DNA of 32,312 nucleotides from an uncultured Pseudomonadota bacterium (GTDB taxonomy: Bacteria; Pseudomonadota; Gammaproteobacteria; Methylococcales; Methylomonadaceae), in assembly GCA_903902945.1 (NCBI GenBank), contig CAIUWU010000223.1:1-32312 (forward strand), written 5' to 3'. Position 1 is the first letter of the stretch; every line of letters starts with the position of its first letter. Position numbers and translations under genes: made by a program. Under the pieces are notes generated by a model, which worked only from the letters and a program-made list of their open reading frames with translations, ran no database searches and was not told where the DNA came from. Positions 1 to 8,313 of the stretch are shown here, piece by piece.

Positions 1-472
1 GAGTTTCCGATTTCAGTGCCGCTGCCAGACCATCGGCATACGGAAATAAAGATGCAGTATGACCATCATTGCCCATCCCGACGATCGCAAAAGTAAACGG
101 CTTGGGCAGCGCCTGATAATTGGCTTCGGTTTCGGCCAGCCCCTTGGCGGCAGTATTGGCGGCAGTCTTCATACCGACAAAAGTAGCCACTTTGGCATTG
201 TTGACCAGCAGGCTTTTGCGGATCAGGGCTTCATTACTGGCGCTGTGTTGTTGATCGACCCAACGTTCGTCAACCAAGGCAACTTTTACCTTTTTCCATG
301 CCAGATCCATTTTCGAAAGTGCCTCATACAGCGGCGCCGGGGTTGTACCGCCAGAGACAAACAAAGTTGCACTACCGTGCTTGCTTAATGACTCAGACAA
401 CATGTCCTGACATTCAGCAGCCAAGGTTGTGAATAAATGATTGCGTTGCTCGAAGTGAAATTCTCTAACCAT
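1..472 (-). CDS. pgl: 6-phosphogluconolactonase, C-terminus cut by window edge
   Basis: Hydrolyses 6-phosphogluconolactone to 6-phosphogluconate in the cytoplasm, the second step of the oxidative pentose phosphate/Entner-Doudoroff entry. Reading the minus strand from the ATG at 472 gives about 157 residues with no stop before the window edge. The family motifs are clear: SGGTTP near residue 41, LVDERWV near residue 67 and GMGNDGHTASLFP near residue 131, the last carrying the likely catalytic His. Family members are about 225-240 residues, so roughly a third is missing to the left. It lies 77 bases downstream of zwf on the same strand and supplies the next enzyme of the same pathway, so co-transcription is likely. 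The ribosome binding site is weak. The identification is secure from the motifs. Confidence 0.93.
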   Translation of the reverse strand, partial: MVREFHFEQRNHLFTTLAAECQDMLSESLSKHGSATLFVSGGTTPAPLYEALSKMDLAWKKVKVALVDERWVDQQHSASNEALIRKSLLVNNAKVATFVGMKTAANTAAKGLAETEANYQALPKPFTFAIVGMGNDGHTASLFPYADGLAAALKSET

Positions 473-549
473 AGCAGTGTTTCTCAATTATCAATCCAGA
501 ATAATAGCTTTAATCCTTGCGGGGATCTTTGAATGGAAGGCATAGCCGA

Positions 550-2022
550 TTACTCTTCCCAGGCCCGCCCATCCCTTGCCAGCAGCGCCACGGACGCCAC
601 AGGCCCCCAGCTGCCGGCCGGATAAGGCTTGGGAAGTGAATGATTATTGGCCCAGGCAGACTGAATCGAATCGACCCAGGTCCATGCCTGTTCAATTTCT
701 TCGCGCGACAGGAATAAGGTGGGATTGCCGCGCAGCGCTTCCAAAATCAGTTTTTCATAACCGCCAAAAATGCGGTTTTTCTTGAAGGTTTCGGAAAAAC
801 TCAAATCCAGCTTGGTTTGTTGCAATTTGATATTGCCATCGATACCGGGCACTTTATTCAGCATCATCACATCGACGCCTTCATTCGGTTGCAAATGGAT
901 CACCAGTTTGTTAGCCGGCAAGTCTCTGAAACTATCCTTGAAAATGTTGTGCGGCAGCTGTTTGAAGTTGACCACGATTTCAGTGCGTTTATTAGGGGTC
1001 CGCTTACCGGTCCGCATATAAAACGGTACACCCGCCCAGCGCCAGTTATCGATATCGACACGCACTGCCACGAAGGTTTCCGTCGTGCTTTGAGTGTTGG
1101 CGCCTTCTTCCACCAGATAACCGGGTACGGCGGTACCTTTAATAAAACCATCGGTGTACTGACCACGCACCGTTTTTTCGTCGACGTTATGCGGTGTAAT
1201 CGGTCTCAGTGCCTTCAGCACCTTGATTTTCTCATTATGGATGCTTTCGGCCGACAGATCGGCAGGCGGTTCCATCGCCACAAAAGTCAGAATCTGTAAT
1301 AAATGATTCTGCAACATATCGCGCAGCTGGCCGGTTTTATCAAAATAATCCCAACGTCCTTCGATACCAATGTCCTCACCAACGGTAATCTGAATATGAT
1401 CAATGGTATTGTGATCCCAGTTGGTGGTAAAAATCGAATTGGCAAAGCGCAACGCCAGCAAATTCAAAACGGTTTCTTTGCCTAAATAATGATCGATTCG
1501 ATAGACCTGTTCTTCATGAAATACATCGGCTACCACATCATTAATTTCTTTGGATGACTTTAAATCATGGCCAATCGGCTTTTCCATCACCATCCGTGCG
1601 TCGGGCGTCAACACCCCAGAGCTGTGCAGCCCCTGACAAATACTCTTAAACAATAACGGCGATACCGCGAAATAGTTAACCATCACCCGATTGGTGCTAT
1701 CGACTATCGCATTTAATTGCTGGTATTGAGCCACATCGGTCAGGTCGATTTTCAGATAAGACAGCCGTTTGGAAAAACGCTGCCAGATTACTTCATCAAC
1801 CGTGTTATTCAGAAACAATTGCAGACTTTGCTGAGCAATCGCGGTAAAGCTTTCACTGCTTTCATCCAGCCTGTCCACACCGATAATTCGGGTATCGGCT
1901 TCGAGTAAATTGTGTTTTTCCAATCGGTAGAGAGAAATCAGTAACTTACGTTTTGATAAGTCACCCAGAGCGCCATAAATGACTAAATCGCAGGGTCTGT
2001 AGTTGGTCATTGTGAGTGTCAT
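550..2022 (-). CDS. zwf: glucose-6-phosphate 1-dehydrogenase
   Basis: Oxidises glucose 6-phosphate to 6-phosphogluconolactone with NAD(P)+. The 490-residue product matches the usual bacterial length. Visible motifs are the N-terminal nucleotide-binding GALGDLSKRKL (residues 17-27), EKPIGHDL (147-154) and the substrate/catalytic signature RIDHYLGKE (175-183). Two in-frame ATGs, at 2022 and 2010, compete as the start; neither has a strong Shine-Dalgarno sequence. A candidate sigma70 promoter is present just upstream. pgl follows, giving a zwf-pgl unit. In RuMP-cycle methanotrophs these enzymes feed the oxidative hexose-phosphate branch and make NADPH; that setting is inferred from the other genes in the window. 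Confidence 0.96.
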   Translation of the reverse strand: MTLTMTNYRPCDLVIYGALGDLSKRKLLISLYRLEKHNLLEADTRIIGVDRLDESSESFTAIAQQSLQLFLNNTVDEVIWQRFSKRLSYLKIDLTDVAQYQQLNAIVDSTNRVMVNYFAVSPLLFKSICQGLHSSGVLTPDARMVMEKPIGHDLKSSKEINDVVADVFHEEQVYRIDHYLGKETVLNLLALRFANSIFTTNWDHNTIDHIQITVGEDIGIEGRWDYFDKTGQLRDMLQNHLLQILTFVAMEPPADLSAESIHNEKIKVLKALRPITPHNVDEKTVRGQYTDGFIKGTAVPGYLVEEGANTQSTTETFVAVRVDIDNWRWAGVPFYMRTGKRTPNKRTEIVVNFKQLPHNIFKDSFRDLPANKLVIHLQPNEGVDVMMLNKVPGIDGNIKLQQTKLDLSFSETFKKNRIFGGYEKLILEALRGNPTLFLSREEIEQAWTWVDSIQSAWANNHSLPKPYPAGSWGPVASVALLARDGRAWEE

Positions 2023-2094
2023 TAATTGAATGAGCTTGAACTTTGTCAGCTAAGGGAAACTAACAAAATCTAGCTGAAAGTTAATAATGGCCGC

Positions 2095-2124
2095 ATTATA
2101 AAGGCCGCTAGGGCCGCTAAACAA
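2095..2124 (-). promoter_or_regulatory. candidate sigma70 promoter for zwf-pgl
   Basis: On the minus strand TTGTTT (2119-2124) is followed after 18 bases by a perfect TATAAT (2095-2100), about 70 bases before the zwf start. It lies in the mutS-zwf gap, which otherwise holds only three copies of GGCCGC (2089, 2103, 2112). The call is by eye; the -10 is ideal, the -35 only partial. Confidence 0.45.
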
Positions 2125-2143
2125 GTTTGGTTCCGGTGCAAGG

Positions 2144-4741
2144 CTATGACGCCGCCAGAATCTGTTTTAACTGATATAGGGTTTCTAAGGCCGCTTTAGG
2201 ACTTAATTCATCAGGATTCACCGCTTCCAAAAAGGTCATGGCCGGATGCGGCTCGCTATTGGCAAACAGATCCAGCTGATTGATTTCCTGATGAGTTTTG
2301 GTTTCCTGAACCGCCATGTTTTCCAACTGTTGCAGTTTCTTGCGGGCATTGCTGATCACCATGTGCGGCACACCTGCCAACGCCGCCACCTGCAGCCCGT
2401 AACTCTGGCTGGCCGGTCCCGGTTTCACGGCATGTAAAAACACAATTTTGTCAGCATGTTCCATGGCATCGAGATGAATGTTGTGAATACTGCCATGCTC
2501 CTCGGCCAGCGACGTCAGTTCAAAATAATGGGTAGCAAACAAAGTGAAAGCCCCGGTTTTACGGGCCAGATAATCAGCACAAGCCCAGGCCAACGACAAA
2601 CCGTCAAAGGTACTGGTGCCACGACCGATTTCATCCATCAGAATCAGACTATTACTGGTGGCGTTGTGCAAAATGTTGGCGGTTTCCGACATTTCCACCA
2701 TAAAAGTCGAACGGCCGCTAGCCAGATCATCGGAAGCGCCGATACGGGTAAAAATTTTGTCAACCGGCCCGCAAACCAGGCGCTGAGCCGGTACATAACA
2801 ACCAATATGCGCCATCAGTACAATCAAAGCCGCCTGCCGCATATAAGTCGATTTACCGCCCATATTGGGACCGGTGATAATCAGCATCCGGCGATCGCCG
2901 GCAAAACACAGATCATTGGCCACAAAAGGCGTTCTCGATAACTGCTCCACCACTAAATGCCGACCGGCAGTAATTTCAATACCCGGCGTGTCAGTCAGAA
3001 TCGGCTGCGATAAGTCCAGACTGGCGCTACGCTCGGCAAAATTAACCAGCACATCCAATTCGGCTAGTGCTTCGGCGCAGCGTTGCAATAAAGGCAAAGA
3101 TTCCAGCAAGCGATTCAATAAGTCGTCATACAGCGCTTTTTCATAACTCAGTGATTTTTCACGCGCACTCAAAACTTTATCTTCAAAGTTTTTCAGTTCT
3201 TCGGTGATATAACGCTCGGCACCTTTCAGTGTTTGTTTGCGCGCATAATGCAGCGGCACTTTATCCGCATGCAGATTGGAAATTTCAATGTAATAGCCAT
3301 GCACCCGGTTGTAATTGACTTTGAGGGTCTGGATACCGGTTGACTGCCGCTCGCGCAGTTCCATATCAATCAGAAACTGGTCGGCGTTCTGACTGAGATC
3401 GCGCAGCATATCCAGTTCGGCATCATAACCTCTGGCAATCACCCCACCATCGCGGATCAAAACCGGCGGATTATCGACCAGCGCCATTTGCAATAATGCC
3501 AGCAACTCCGGTTGCGGTTGTAGCGCTTGTCCTAGATCCGCGAGGTGAGGGCAGTCGGTTACTGCTTGCAAATCAGACTGTAAGACCGGCAATACCGCCA
3601 GCGTCTGCCGTAGCATCAGCAAATCGCGGGGACGCGCCGATTTCAGCGCAATCCGTGCGCCGATACGTTCGATATCACCCACCTGGCGCAGATTGTGCTG
3701 CAAATCCTGATAGCGCAGATTGTCCAGCAAGCTGGCAATACTGTTATAGCGATGATTAATCACGGCCTGATTGCGCAAAGGCCTGTGAATCCAGCGTCGC
3801 AGACAGCGACTGCCCATTGCCGTCACGGTTTTATCTAACACACCTGACAAGGTGTATTGCAGTTGTCCGCTAGCGTGAGTATCCAGTTCCAGATTACGCC
3901 GACTGGCGGCATCGAGTGCAATGCAATCCTGCGCCTGTTCAATGCTGATACCCTGAATATGCGGCAGCGCGGTTTGTTGGGTGTCGCGCAAATATTGCAA
4001 TAAACAACCGGCAGCGGAGATGGCAACTGTTAGAGTCTCGCAGCCAAAGCCTTTTAAATCGTGACAATGAAATTGCTTCAGAATCAGCTGCCGGCAACTT
4101 TCATAGTCAAAATGCCAAGCTGGCCGTCGGGTCAGACCACGACGCTCTTTGACTGCCACTGGTAACTCCCAGGTCTCGCTGAATAGCAACTCGGCCGGGT
4201 CCAGTCGTTCTATTTCGCTCAGCAACTGATTATCACTATCCAGCTGCTGCAAAATAAATTTGCCGCTGCCAATATCCAGACTGGCCAGACCATAGCTCCC
4301 GCCTTCATATGCCACTGCCACCAGCAGATTATCTTTGCGATCGTCGAGCAAGGCTTCGTCGGTCACGGTACCCGGCGTAACCACTCGCACCACTTGGCGC
4401 TCGACCGGTCCTTTAGTTTTGGCCGGATCACCGGTCTGTTCACAAATCGCAATCGACTCGCCCTGTCTGATCAGCCGGGCGATATAGTTTTCCGCCGCAT
4501 GATAGGGAATCCCCGCCATCGGAATAGGCTGTCCAGCCGAGTGGCCTCGGGCTGTCAGAGTAATATCGAGTAACTGGGCGGCTTTTCGGGCATCGTCAAA
4601 AAACAACTCATAAAAATCGCCCATCCGGTAAAACACCAAGGTGTCTGGATGTTGAGCTTTTATTCCCAGATATTGCTGCATCATCGGGGTGTGTTGTGTT
4701 TCTGGCTTTTTTGATTGCGCAGTAGTTTCGGCTTTTTTCAT
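2144..4741 (-). CDS. mutS: DNA mismatch repair protein MutS
   Basis: Recognises mismatches and starts methyl-directed mismatch repair with MutL. The product is 865 residues from the ATG at 4741, close to the roughly 850-residue norm. The reading frame extends upstream to a TTG at 4819, but that would add 26 residues not expected in the family, so the ATG is preferred. The mismatch-wedge Phe-x-Glu lies in GDFYELF (F43, E45). The C-terminal ATPase has Walker A GPNMGGKST near residue 624, Walker B LILMDE near 699 and the FATHY motif near 735. It is transcribed toward zwf with a 121-base gap, and is probably a separate unit. Nothing looks broken. Confidence 0.97.
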   Translation of the reverse strand: MKKAETTAQSKKPETQHTPMMQQYLGIKAQHPDTLVFYRMGDFYELFFDDARKAAQLLDITLTARGHSAGQPIPMAGIPYHAAENYIARLIRQGESIAICEQTGDPAKTKGPVERQVVRVVTPGTVTDEALLDDRKDNLLVAVAYEGGSYGLASLDIGSGKFILQQLDSDNQLLSEIERLDPAELLFSETWELPVAVKERRGLTRRPAWHFDYESCRQLILKQFHCHDLKGFGCETLTVAISAAGCLLQYLRDTQQTALPHIQGISIEQAQDCIALDAASRRNLELDTHASGQLQYTLSGVLDKTVTAMGSRCLRRWIHRPLRNQAVINHRYNSIASLLDNLRYQDLQHNLRQVGDIERIGARIALKSARPRDLLMLRQTLAVLPVLQSDLQAVTDCPHLADLGQALQPQPELLALLQMALVDNPPVLIRDGGVIARGYDAELDMLRDLSQNADQFLIDMELRERQSTGIQTLKVNYNRVHGYYIEISNLHADKVPLHYARKQTLKGAERYITEELKNFEDKVLSAREKSLSYEKALYDDLLNRLLESLPLLQRCAEALAELDVLVNFAERSASLDLSQPILTDTPGIEITAGRHLVVEQLSRTPFVANDLCFAGDRRMLIITGPNMGGKSTYMRQAALIVLMAHIGCYVPAQRLVCGPVDKIFTRIGASDDLASGRSTFMVEMSETANILHNATSNSLILMDEIGRGTSTFDGLSLAWACADYLARKTGAFTLFATHYFELTSLAEEHGSIHNIHLDAMEHADKIVFLHAVKPGPASQSYGLQVAALAGVPHMVISNARKKLQQLENMAVQETKTHQEINQLDLFANSEPHPAMTFLEAVNPDELSPKAALETLYQLKQILAAS

Positions 4742-4835
4742 TACAACTGTATGTCTTAAAAATAATTGAGTAAGTGCCCGATTTTGTTTTCTCAAACAAG
4801 CTGCGCATCGTGGATACAACTGTCAGGAGAGAACG

Positions 4836-4961
4836 ATGCCGAATACGGTGTTGATAGATCGGCTTAAAAATTTATGGCTAATCGAAAATGGCAAAACTTA
4901 TCATGCTATAAAAAATGGACTCATACAAACTGGCATCGGCTTTTCCAAATCACTTGATTGA
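4836..4961 (+). CDS. possible small protein, 41 aa, unknown
   Basis: A short ORF starting MPNTVLIDRL and ending SKSLD, opened by ATG and preceded by AGGAGA with about five bases of spacing, one of the better Shine-Dalgarno matches in the window. It sits in the roughly 480-base gap between the divergent mutS (start 4741) and the aminotransferase (start 5224). I recognise no family, and see no signal peptide or membrane segment. The product is Lys/Leu/Ile-rich with two Trp/Tyr-containing stretches. It could equally be a chance ORF or the remnant of a longer gene. The remaining gap, 4962-5223, shows no convincing gene or clear promoter. Confidence 0.3.
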   Translation: MPNTVLIDRLKNLWLIENGKTYHAIKNGLIQTGIGFSKSLD

Positions 4962-5223
4962 AGTTAGATCAATTTTCAGCATTTTAGCCATCGAGACGAA
5001 GCAGAATTGTTTTGATTAGCCTGATTACAAGAGAACATTTGATAACACTATGATATTACTCGCAATTAAGCCTACCCTGTAAAACGCCTGCTTTTGACAC
5101 CGTATCACGGCCTTGCTTGGATCTGGTTTTGGGTAAACAGTCCTGTGAATTCTGCAGCGGAAAATATATCCTTGATGCCCTAAAACGAATACACTCAGCC
5201 GCCCTCAACCCGATGATGCCTTG

Positions 5224-6399
5224 ATGCGAAACACCGATAGACTTCAACAGGTACAAACACCGATTATCCCCATGATCGCCAATTGGACCCGACAAACTCC
5301 GGGGACACTGTCACTCGGGCAGGGGATGGTGAGCTATCCGCCACCGGATGCTGCAATGCAAGCCGCACTGGAGTTCGGTAGGTTGGCGGAGAATCATCTT
5401 TACGGATCGCCGTTGGGTCACCCCAAGCTGCTGGCGATGATCCAGACAAAATTACGGCAAGACAATCACATCTGCGACCAAGCTTATCAAGTCATGGTAA
5501 CGGCTGGTTCGAATATGGCTTTTTTAAATATCATCATGGCCATTAGCGATCCAGGTGATGAAATCATTCTGCCGCTGCCCTATTACTTTAACCAGGAAAT
5601 GGCAATTCAGATGCTGGGATGCGTTGTGGTGCCGGTCCCGGTGGGTGAAGATTACCAACTCGATCTGCCAGCCTTGCAAGCCGCCATTACCGAAAAAACC
5701 CGCGCGATTGTCACCGTGTCGCCGAATAATCCTTCGGGAGCCGTTTATCGGGAAAATGATTTGCGCGCGGTCAATGCCTTGTGTCAACAACGCGGTCTTT
5801 ACCATATCAGCGATGAAGCTTATGAGTATTTTACCTACGAGGGTGCCGCACATTTTTCACCGGCGAGTCTGGCCGATGCTAACGGACACACGATTAGTCT
5901 TTATTCCTTATCCAAAGCCTATGGCTTTGCCAGTTGGCGGCTAGGTTATGCGGTTTTTCCGGAAGCATTACTGCCGGCGATGTTAAAAATTCAGGATACC
6001 AACTTGATTTGTCCGCCCGCCATTACCCAAGTAGCGGCGATCGGTGCGCTTGCGGCAGGCGCCGATTATTGTCGTCAACAATTACCGGCACTTGCCCTGA
6101 CCAGACGCCATCTACTGCAACAACTGCAGACAATCGCTGATATTTGTCAGGTGCAAGCGACTACCGGCGCTTTTTATTTATTACTGAAAATCCGCACATC
6201 ATTAAGCGATCTTGAACTGGCCGAGTCTCTGATCAAACAATACCAAGTGGCTGCTATTCCCGGCTGTGCATTTGGCTTGCAAGGCGATTGTTATCTGCGA
6301 ATATCCTATGGCATGTTAAGTCCGACACAAGCAGGCGAAGCGGTCCAGCGCCTGATCACCGGCTTACTTGGATTATGTCGCAAAAACCCAGCAACCTGA
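5224..6399 (+). CDS. PLP-dependent aminotransferase, class I/II fold
   Basis: A fold-type I pyridoxal-phosphate enzyme of 391 residues, the standard length. Visible are the SPNNPSG loop (about 166-172), the YEYF region after SDEA (about 197-203) and the PLP-lysine site SLSKAYGFASWRLGY with Lys near 231. These place it in the aspartate/aromatic/alanine aminotransferase superfamily; the exact amino donor cannot be read from the sequence. A TTG codon directly precedes the ATG at 5224; the ATG is taken as the start, though no good Shine-Dalgarno is visible. It stands alone, converging on the photolyase gene with a 53-base gap that contains a short CCGCA/TGCGG hairpin but no U-tract. Confidence 0.88.
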   Translation: MRNTDRLQQVQTPIIPMIANWTRQTPGTLSLGQGMVSYPPPDAAMQAALEFGRLAENHLYGSPLGHPKLLAMIQTKLRQDNHICDQAYQVMVTAGSNMAFLNIIMAISDPGDEIILPLPYYFNQEMAIQMLGCVVVPVPVGEDYQLDLPALQAAITEKTRAIVTVSPNNPSGAVYRENDLRAVNALCQQRGLYHISDEAYEYFTYEGAAHFSPASLADANGHTISLYSLSKAYGFASWRLGYAVFPEALLPAMLKIQDTNLICPPAITQVAAIGALAAGADYCRQQLPALALTRRHLLQQLQTIADICQVQATTGAFYLLLKIRTSLSDLELAESLIKQYQVAAIPGCAFGLQGDCYLRISYGMLSPTQAGEAVQRLITGLLGLCRKNPAT

Positions 6400-6452
6400 G
6401 TTTGTGGATAAATCCCCCGCAGATTTGCGGCTCAAAGCCGTGACAGGCCGCT

Positions 6453-7982
6453 TTACAATTGCTCGATCTGCTGCAGGATAGAGGCCGCATGGCTACTGAT
6501 GGCATGCTGTTCGGCAAGCGGGAAACGCGCCAGATTCCGATACACCATCCCCAGACGCGGATTGCTTGCCAGCTGTTGACGATGGCTGATGAAAAAATTC
6601 CAATACAAGGCATTGAACGGGCAGGCATCCTCGCCGGTGCGTTTTTTCTTGTCATAGCGGCAGGCCTGACAATAGTCACTCATGCGATCGATATAAGCAG
6701 CACTGGATACATAGGGCTTGGTGGCCAGCAAGCCGCCATCGGCAAACTGACTCATGCCCAGCGTATTGGGTAGTTCGACCCATTCGAAAGCATCGATATA
6801 AACCCCTAAATACCAGCGATGCACTGCGCTCGGCGCCAATCCGGCCAGCAGCGCAAAGTTGCCGATCACCATCAGGCGCTGGATATGATGGGCATAGGCG
6901 TAATTCAGTGACTGCCCAATCGCAGCAGCCAGACAATTCATCCGGGTTTCACCGCTCCAAAACCAGGCAGGCAGGGGCCGCTGATGCCCCCAATGATTCT
7001 GATCCAGATAGCCGGGCATTTTTGCCCAATACACGCCGCGCACATATTCACGCCAGCCCAGAATTTGCCTGATAAACCCTTCGCTGGCTGCCAGCGGCAC
7101 CGTACCATCCCGCCAGGCTGCCTCTGCGCTGGCAACCACTTCCTGCGGACTGAGCATCTTGGTGTTGAGAGCGAATGACAGCAATGAATGAAACAGACGC
7201 CAGCTATGGCGGGTCATGGCATCCTGAAAGTCACCGAAATAGGGCAGCGCCTGCCGGATGAACTGATCCAGCTGCTGCAATGCTTGATGGCGATTCAGCG
7301 GCCAACGGCAATCCGCGGCATCCACGGCGCCAAAACTCGGCACGCCGGCAACGACAATTTCCCGCCAAAGCGCCGAATGATTATGACGAGGCCGCTGATC
7401 GTAAGGGATAGCAGGCGCACCGGGCCAGCGCTTACGATTGTCATGATCGAAATTCCATTCTCCGCCACAAGGACGCTGTTTATGGTCAAGCAGTACCTGA
7501 TGCTTAAGTCGCATCCGCCGATAAAACATTTCCATCAGCCAATGCGGTCGTGAGCCGAACCATTCCGCTGCTTGATGGCGTGAACTATAAAAATGTTCAG
7601 TATCGCAAGCCTGGCTAGAGATGGATAAACGGCGGCAATACTCTTGCAACTGCTGATCCAGTCGCCATTCGTCCGGCATTTGATATTCAAACCGTTGAAT
7701 CTGATAGCGTTCAATCAACGCATCAAGGTTAGCAGTTAGCGATTGCCGGTTATCGGTAGCAGCGATGCTGAAATAATGCAGCTTATGACCTTGCCGGCTG
7801 AGTTGCTCTGCAAAATCGCGCATGGCGGCAAAAATGGCCAGGATTTTCTGGCCGTGATGCAGCACATAATCGGTTTCCTGGCGAATTTCCATTAAGGTAT
7901 ACAGCACATTAGCGTCGGCTTCTGTAAACCAGCTATGTAAGGGATTGAGCTGATCACCCAGAATCAGCCGCAGGGTAGTCAT
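6453..7982 (-). CDS. phrB: FeS-containing bacterial cryptochrome/(6-4) photolyase (PhrB type)
   Basis: A flavoprotein expected to repair UV (6-4) photoproducts with blue light. The 509-residue product starts MTTLRLILGDQLN, typical of this family. Four cysteines, C350, C438, C441 and C454 (the last three as CQAC followed by 12 residues and Cys), have the spacing of the [4Fe-4S] ligands known from the Agrobacterium PhrB group, and the His-His at 365-366 in YAHHIQRL fits the conserved (6-4) active-site histidine. The C-terminal helical FAD domain is intact. Its start overlaps the stop of the upstream DUF2256 gene (ATGA), so the two are translationally coupled. Role as a repair enzyme rather than a light sensor is inferred from family. 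Confidence 0.92.
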   Translation of the reverse strand: MTTLRLILGDQLNPLHSWFTEADANVLYTLMEIRQETDYVLHHGQKILAIFAAMRDFAEQLSRQGHKLHYFSIAATDNRQSLTANLDALIERYQIQRFEYQMPDEWRLDQQLQEYCRRLSISSQACDTEHFYSSRHQAAEWFGSRPHWLMEMFYRRMRLKHQVLLDHKQRPCGGEWNFDHDNRKRWPGAPAIPYDQRPRHNHSALWREIVVAGVPSFGAVDAADCRWPLNRHQALQQLDQFIRQALPYFGDFQDAMTRHSWRLFHSLLSFALNTKMLSPQEVVASAEAAWRDGTVPLAASEGFIRQILGWREYVRGVYWAKMPGYLDQNHWGHQRPLPAWFWSGETRMNCLAAAIGQSLNYAYAHHIQRLMVIGNFALLAGLAPSAVHRWYLGVYIDAFEWVELPNTLGMSQFADGGLLATKPYVSSAAYIDRMSDYCQACRYDKKKRTGEDACPFNALYWNFFISHRQQLASNPRLGMVYRNLARFPLAEQHAISSHAASILQQIEQL

Positions 7983-8128
7983 GATTTATCCTGTGTTGAA
8001 CGATGGCGCCGGCAACGCTCTGAGCAATATTTGACTTGCTGCCAGACTTTAGCCCATTTTTTGCGCCAGACCATTGGCCGGCCACAACAGCTGCAAAGTT
8101 TGGATGGTAGACATGCTTTTTGATGCAT
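7979..8128 (-). CDS. DUF2256 small zinc-ribbon-like protein
   Basis: A 49-residue protein beginning MHQKACLPSKLC. It carries the DUF2256 pattern: CSCCGRP, then WRKKW and W at regular spacing, then YCSERCR, so two Cys pairs that could bind a metal. A longer frame opens with TTG at 8167, but the ATG at 8128 fits the family length. It overlaps the photolyase start by four bases, and DUF2256 genes are commonly found beside photolyase/cryptochrome genes (recollection, not searched). The function is unknown; a helper role for the photolyase is only suggested by the coupling. Confidence 0.85.
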   Translation of the reverse strand: MHQKACLPSKLCSCCGRPMVWRKKWAKVWQQVKYCSERCRRHRSTQDKS

Positions 8129-8240
8129 CAAAATTTCAGATGGTTTTTTTAGGGTCTGTAAACACAAAGCCGGAGCAGGCTGATGACAATTAACCGCCTT
8201 GAATATGCCTGATGATTAGACAATGGCAAGTCTGATAAGC

Positions 8241-8269
8241 CTTGGTAAGCTTTGGCGAGCTTTGCCAAG
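8241..8269. other. imperfect inverted repeat upstream of exonuclease gene
   Basis: CTTGGTAAGCT and AGCTTTGCCAAG form an imperfect hairpin with a TTGGCG loop, 45 bases before the ATG at 8314. It lies between divergent genes, so it is a leader or operator candidate rather than a terminator. There is no U-tract. Confidence 0.35.
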
Positions 8270-8313
8270 CCAACCAACGTCATCTCAATACACCCAAAAC
8301 AGGTAACCGCACT

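Noticed and set aside
4742..4819. N-terminal extension of MutS from a TTG start
   Set aside because: It adds 26 residues not typical of MutS; the ATG at 4741 gives the expected N-terminus.
5056..5295. 79-codon minus-strand ORF upstream of the aminotransferase
   Set aside because: It overlaps the start of the aminotransferase gene, has no ribosome binding site and no recognisable motif.
6400..6452. Bidirectional terminator between the aminotransferase and photolyase genes
   Set aside because: Only a 5-bp CCGCA/TGCGG stem without a U-tract is visible.
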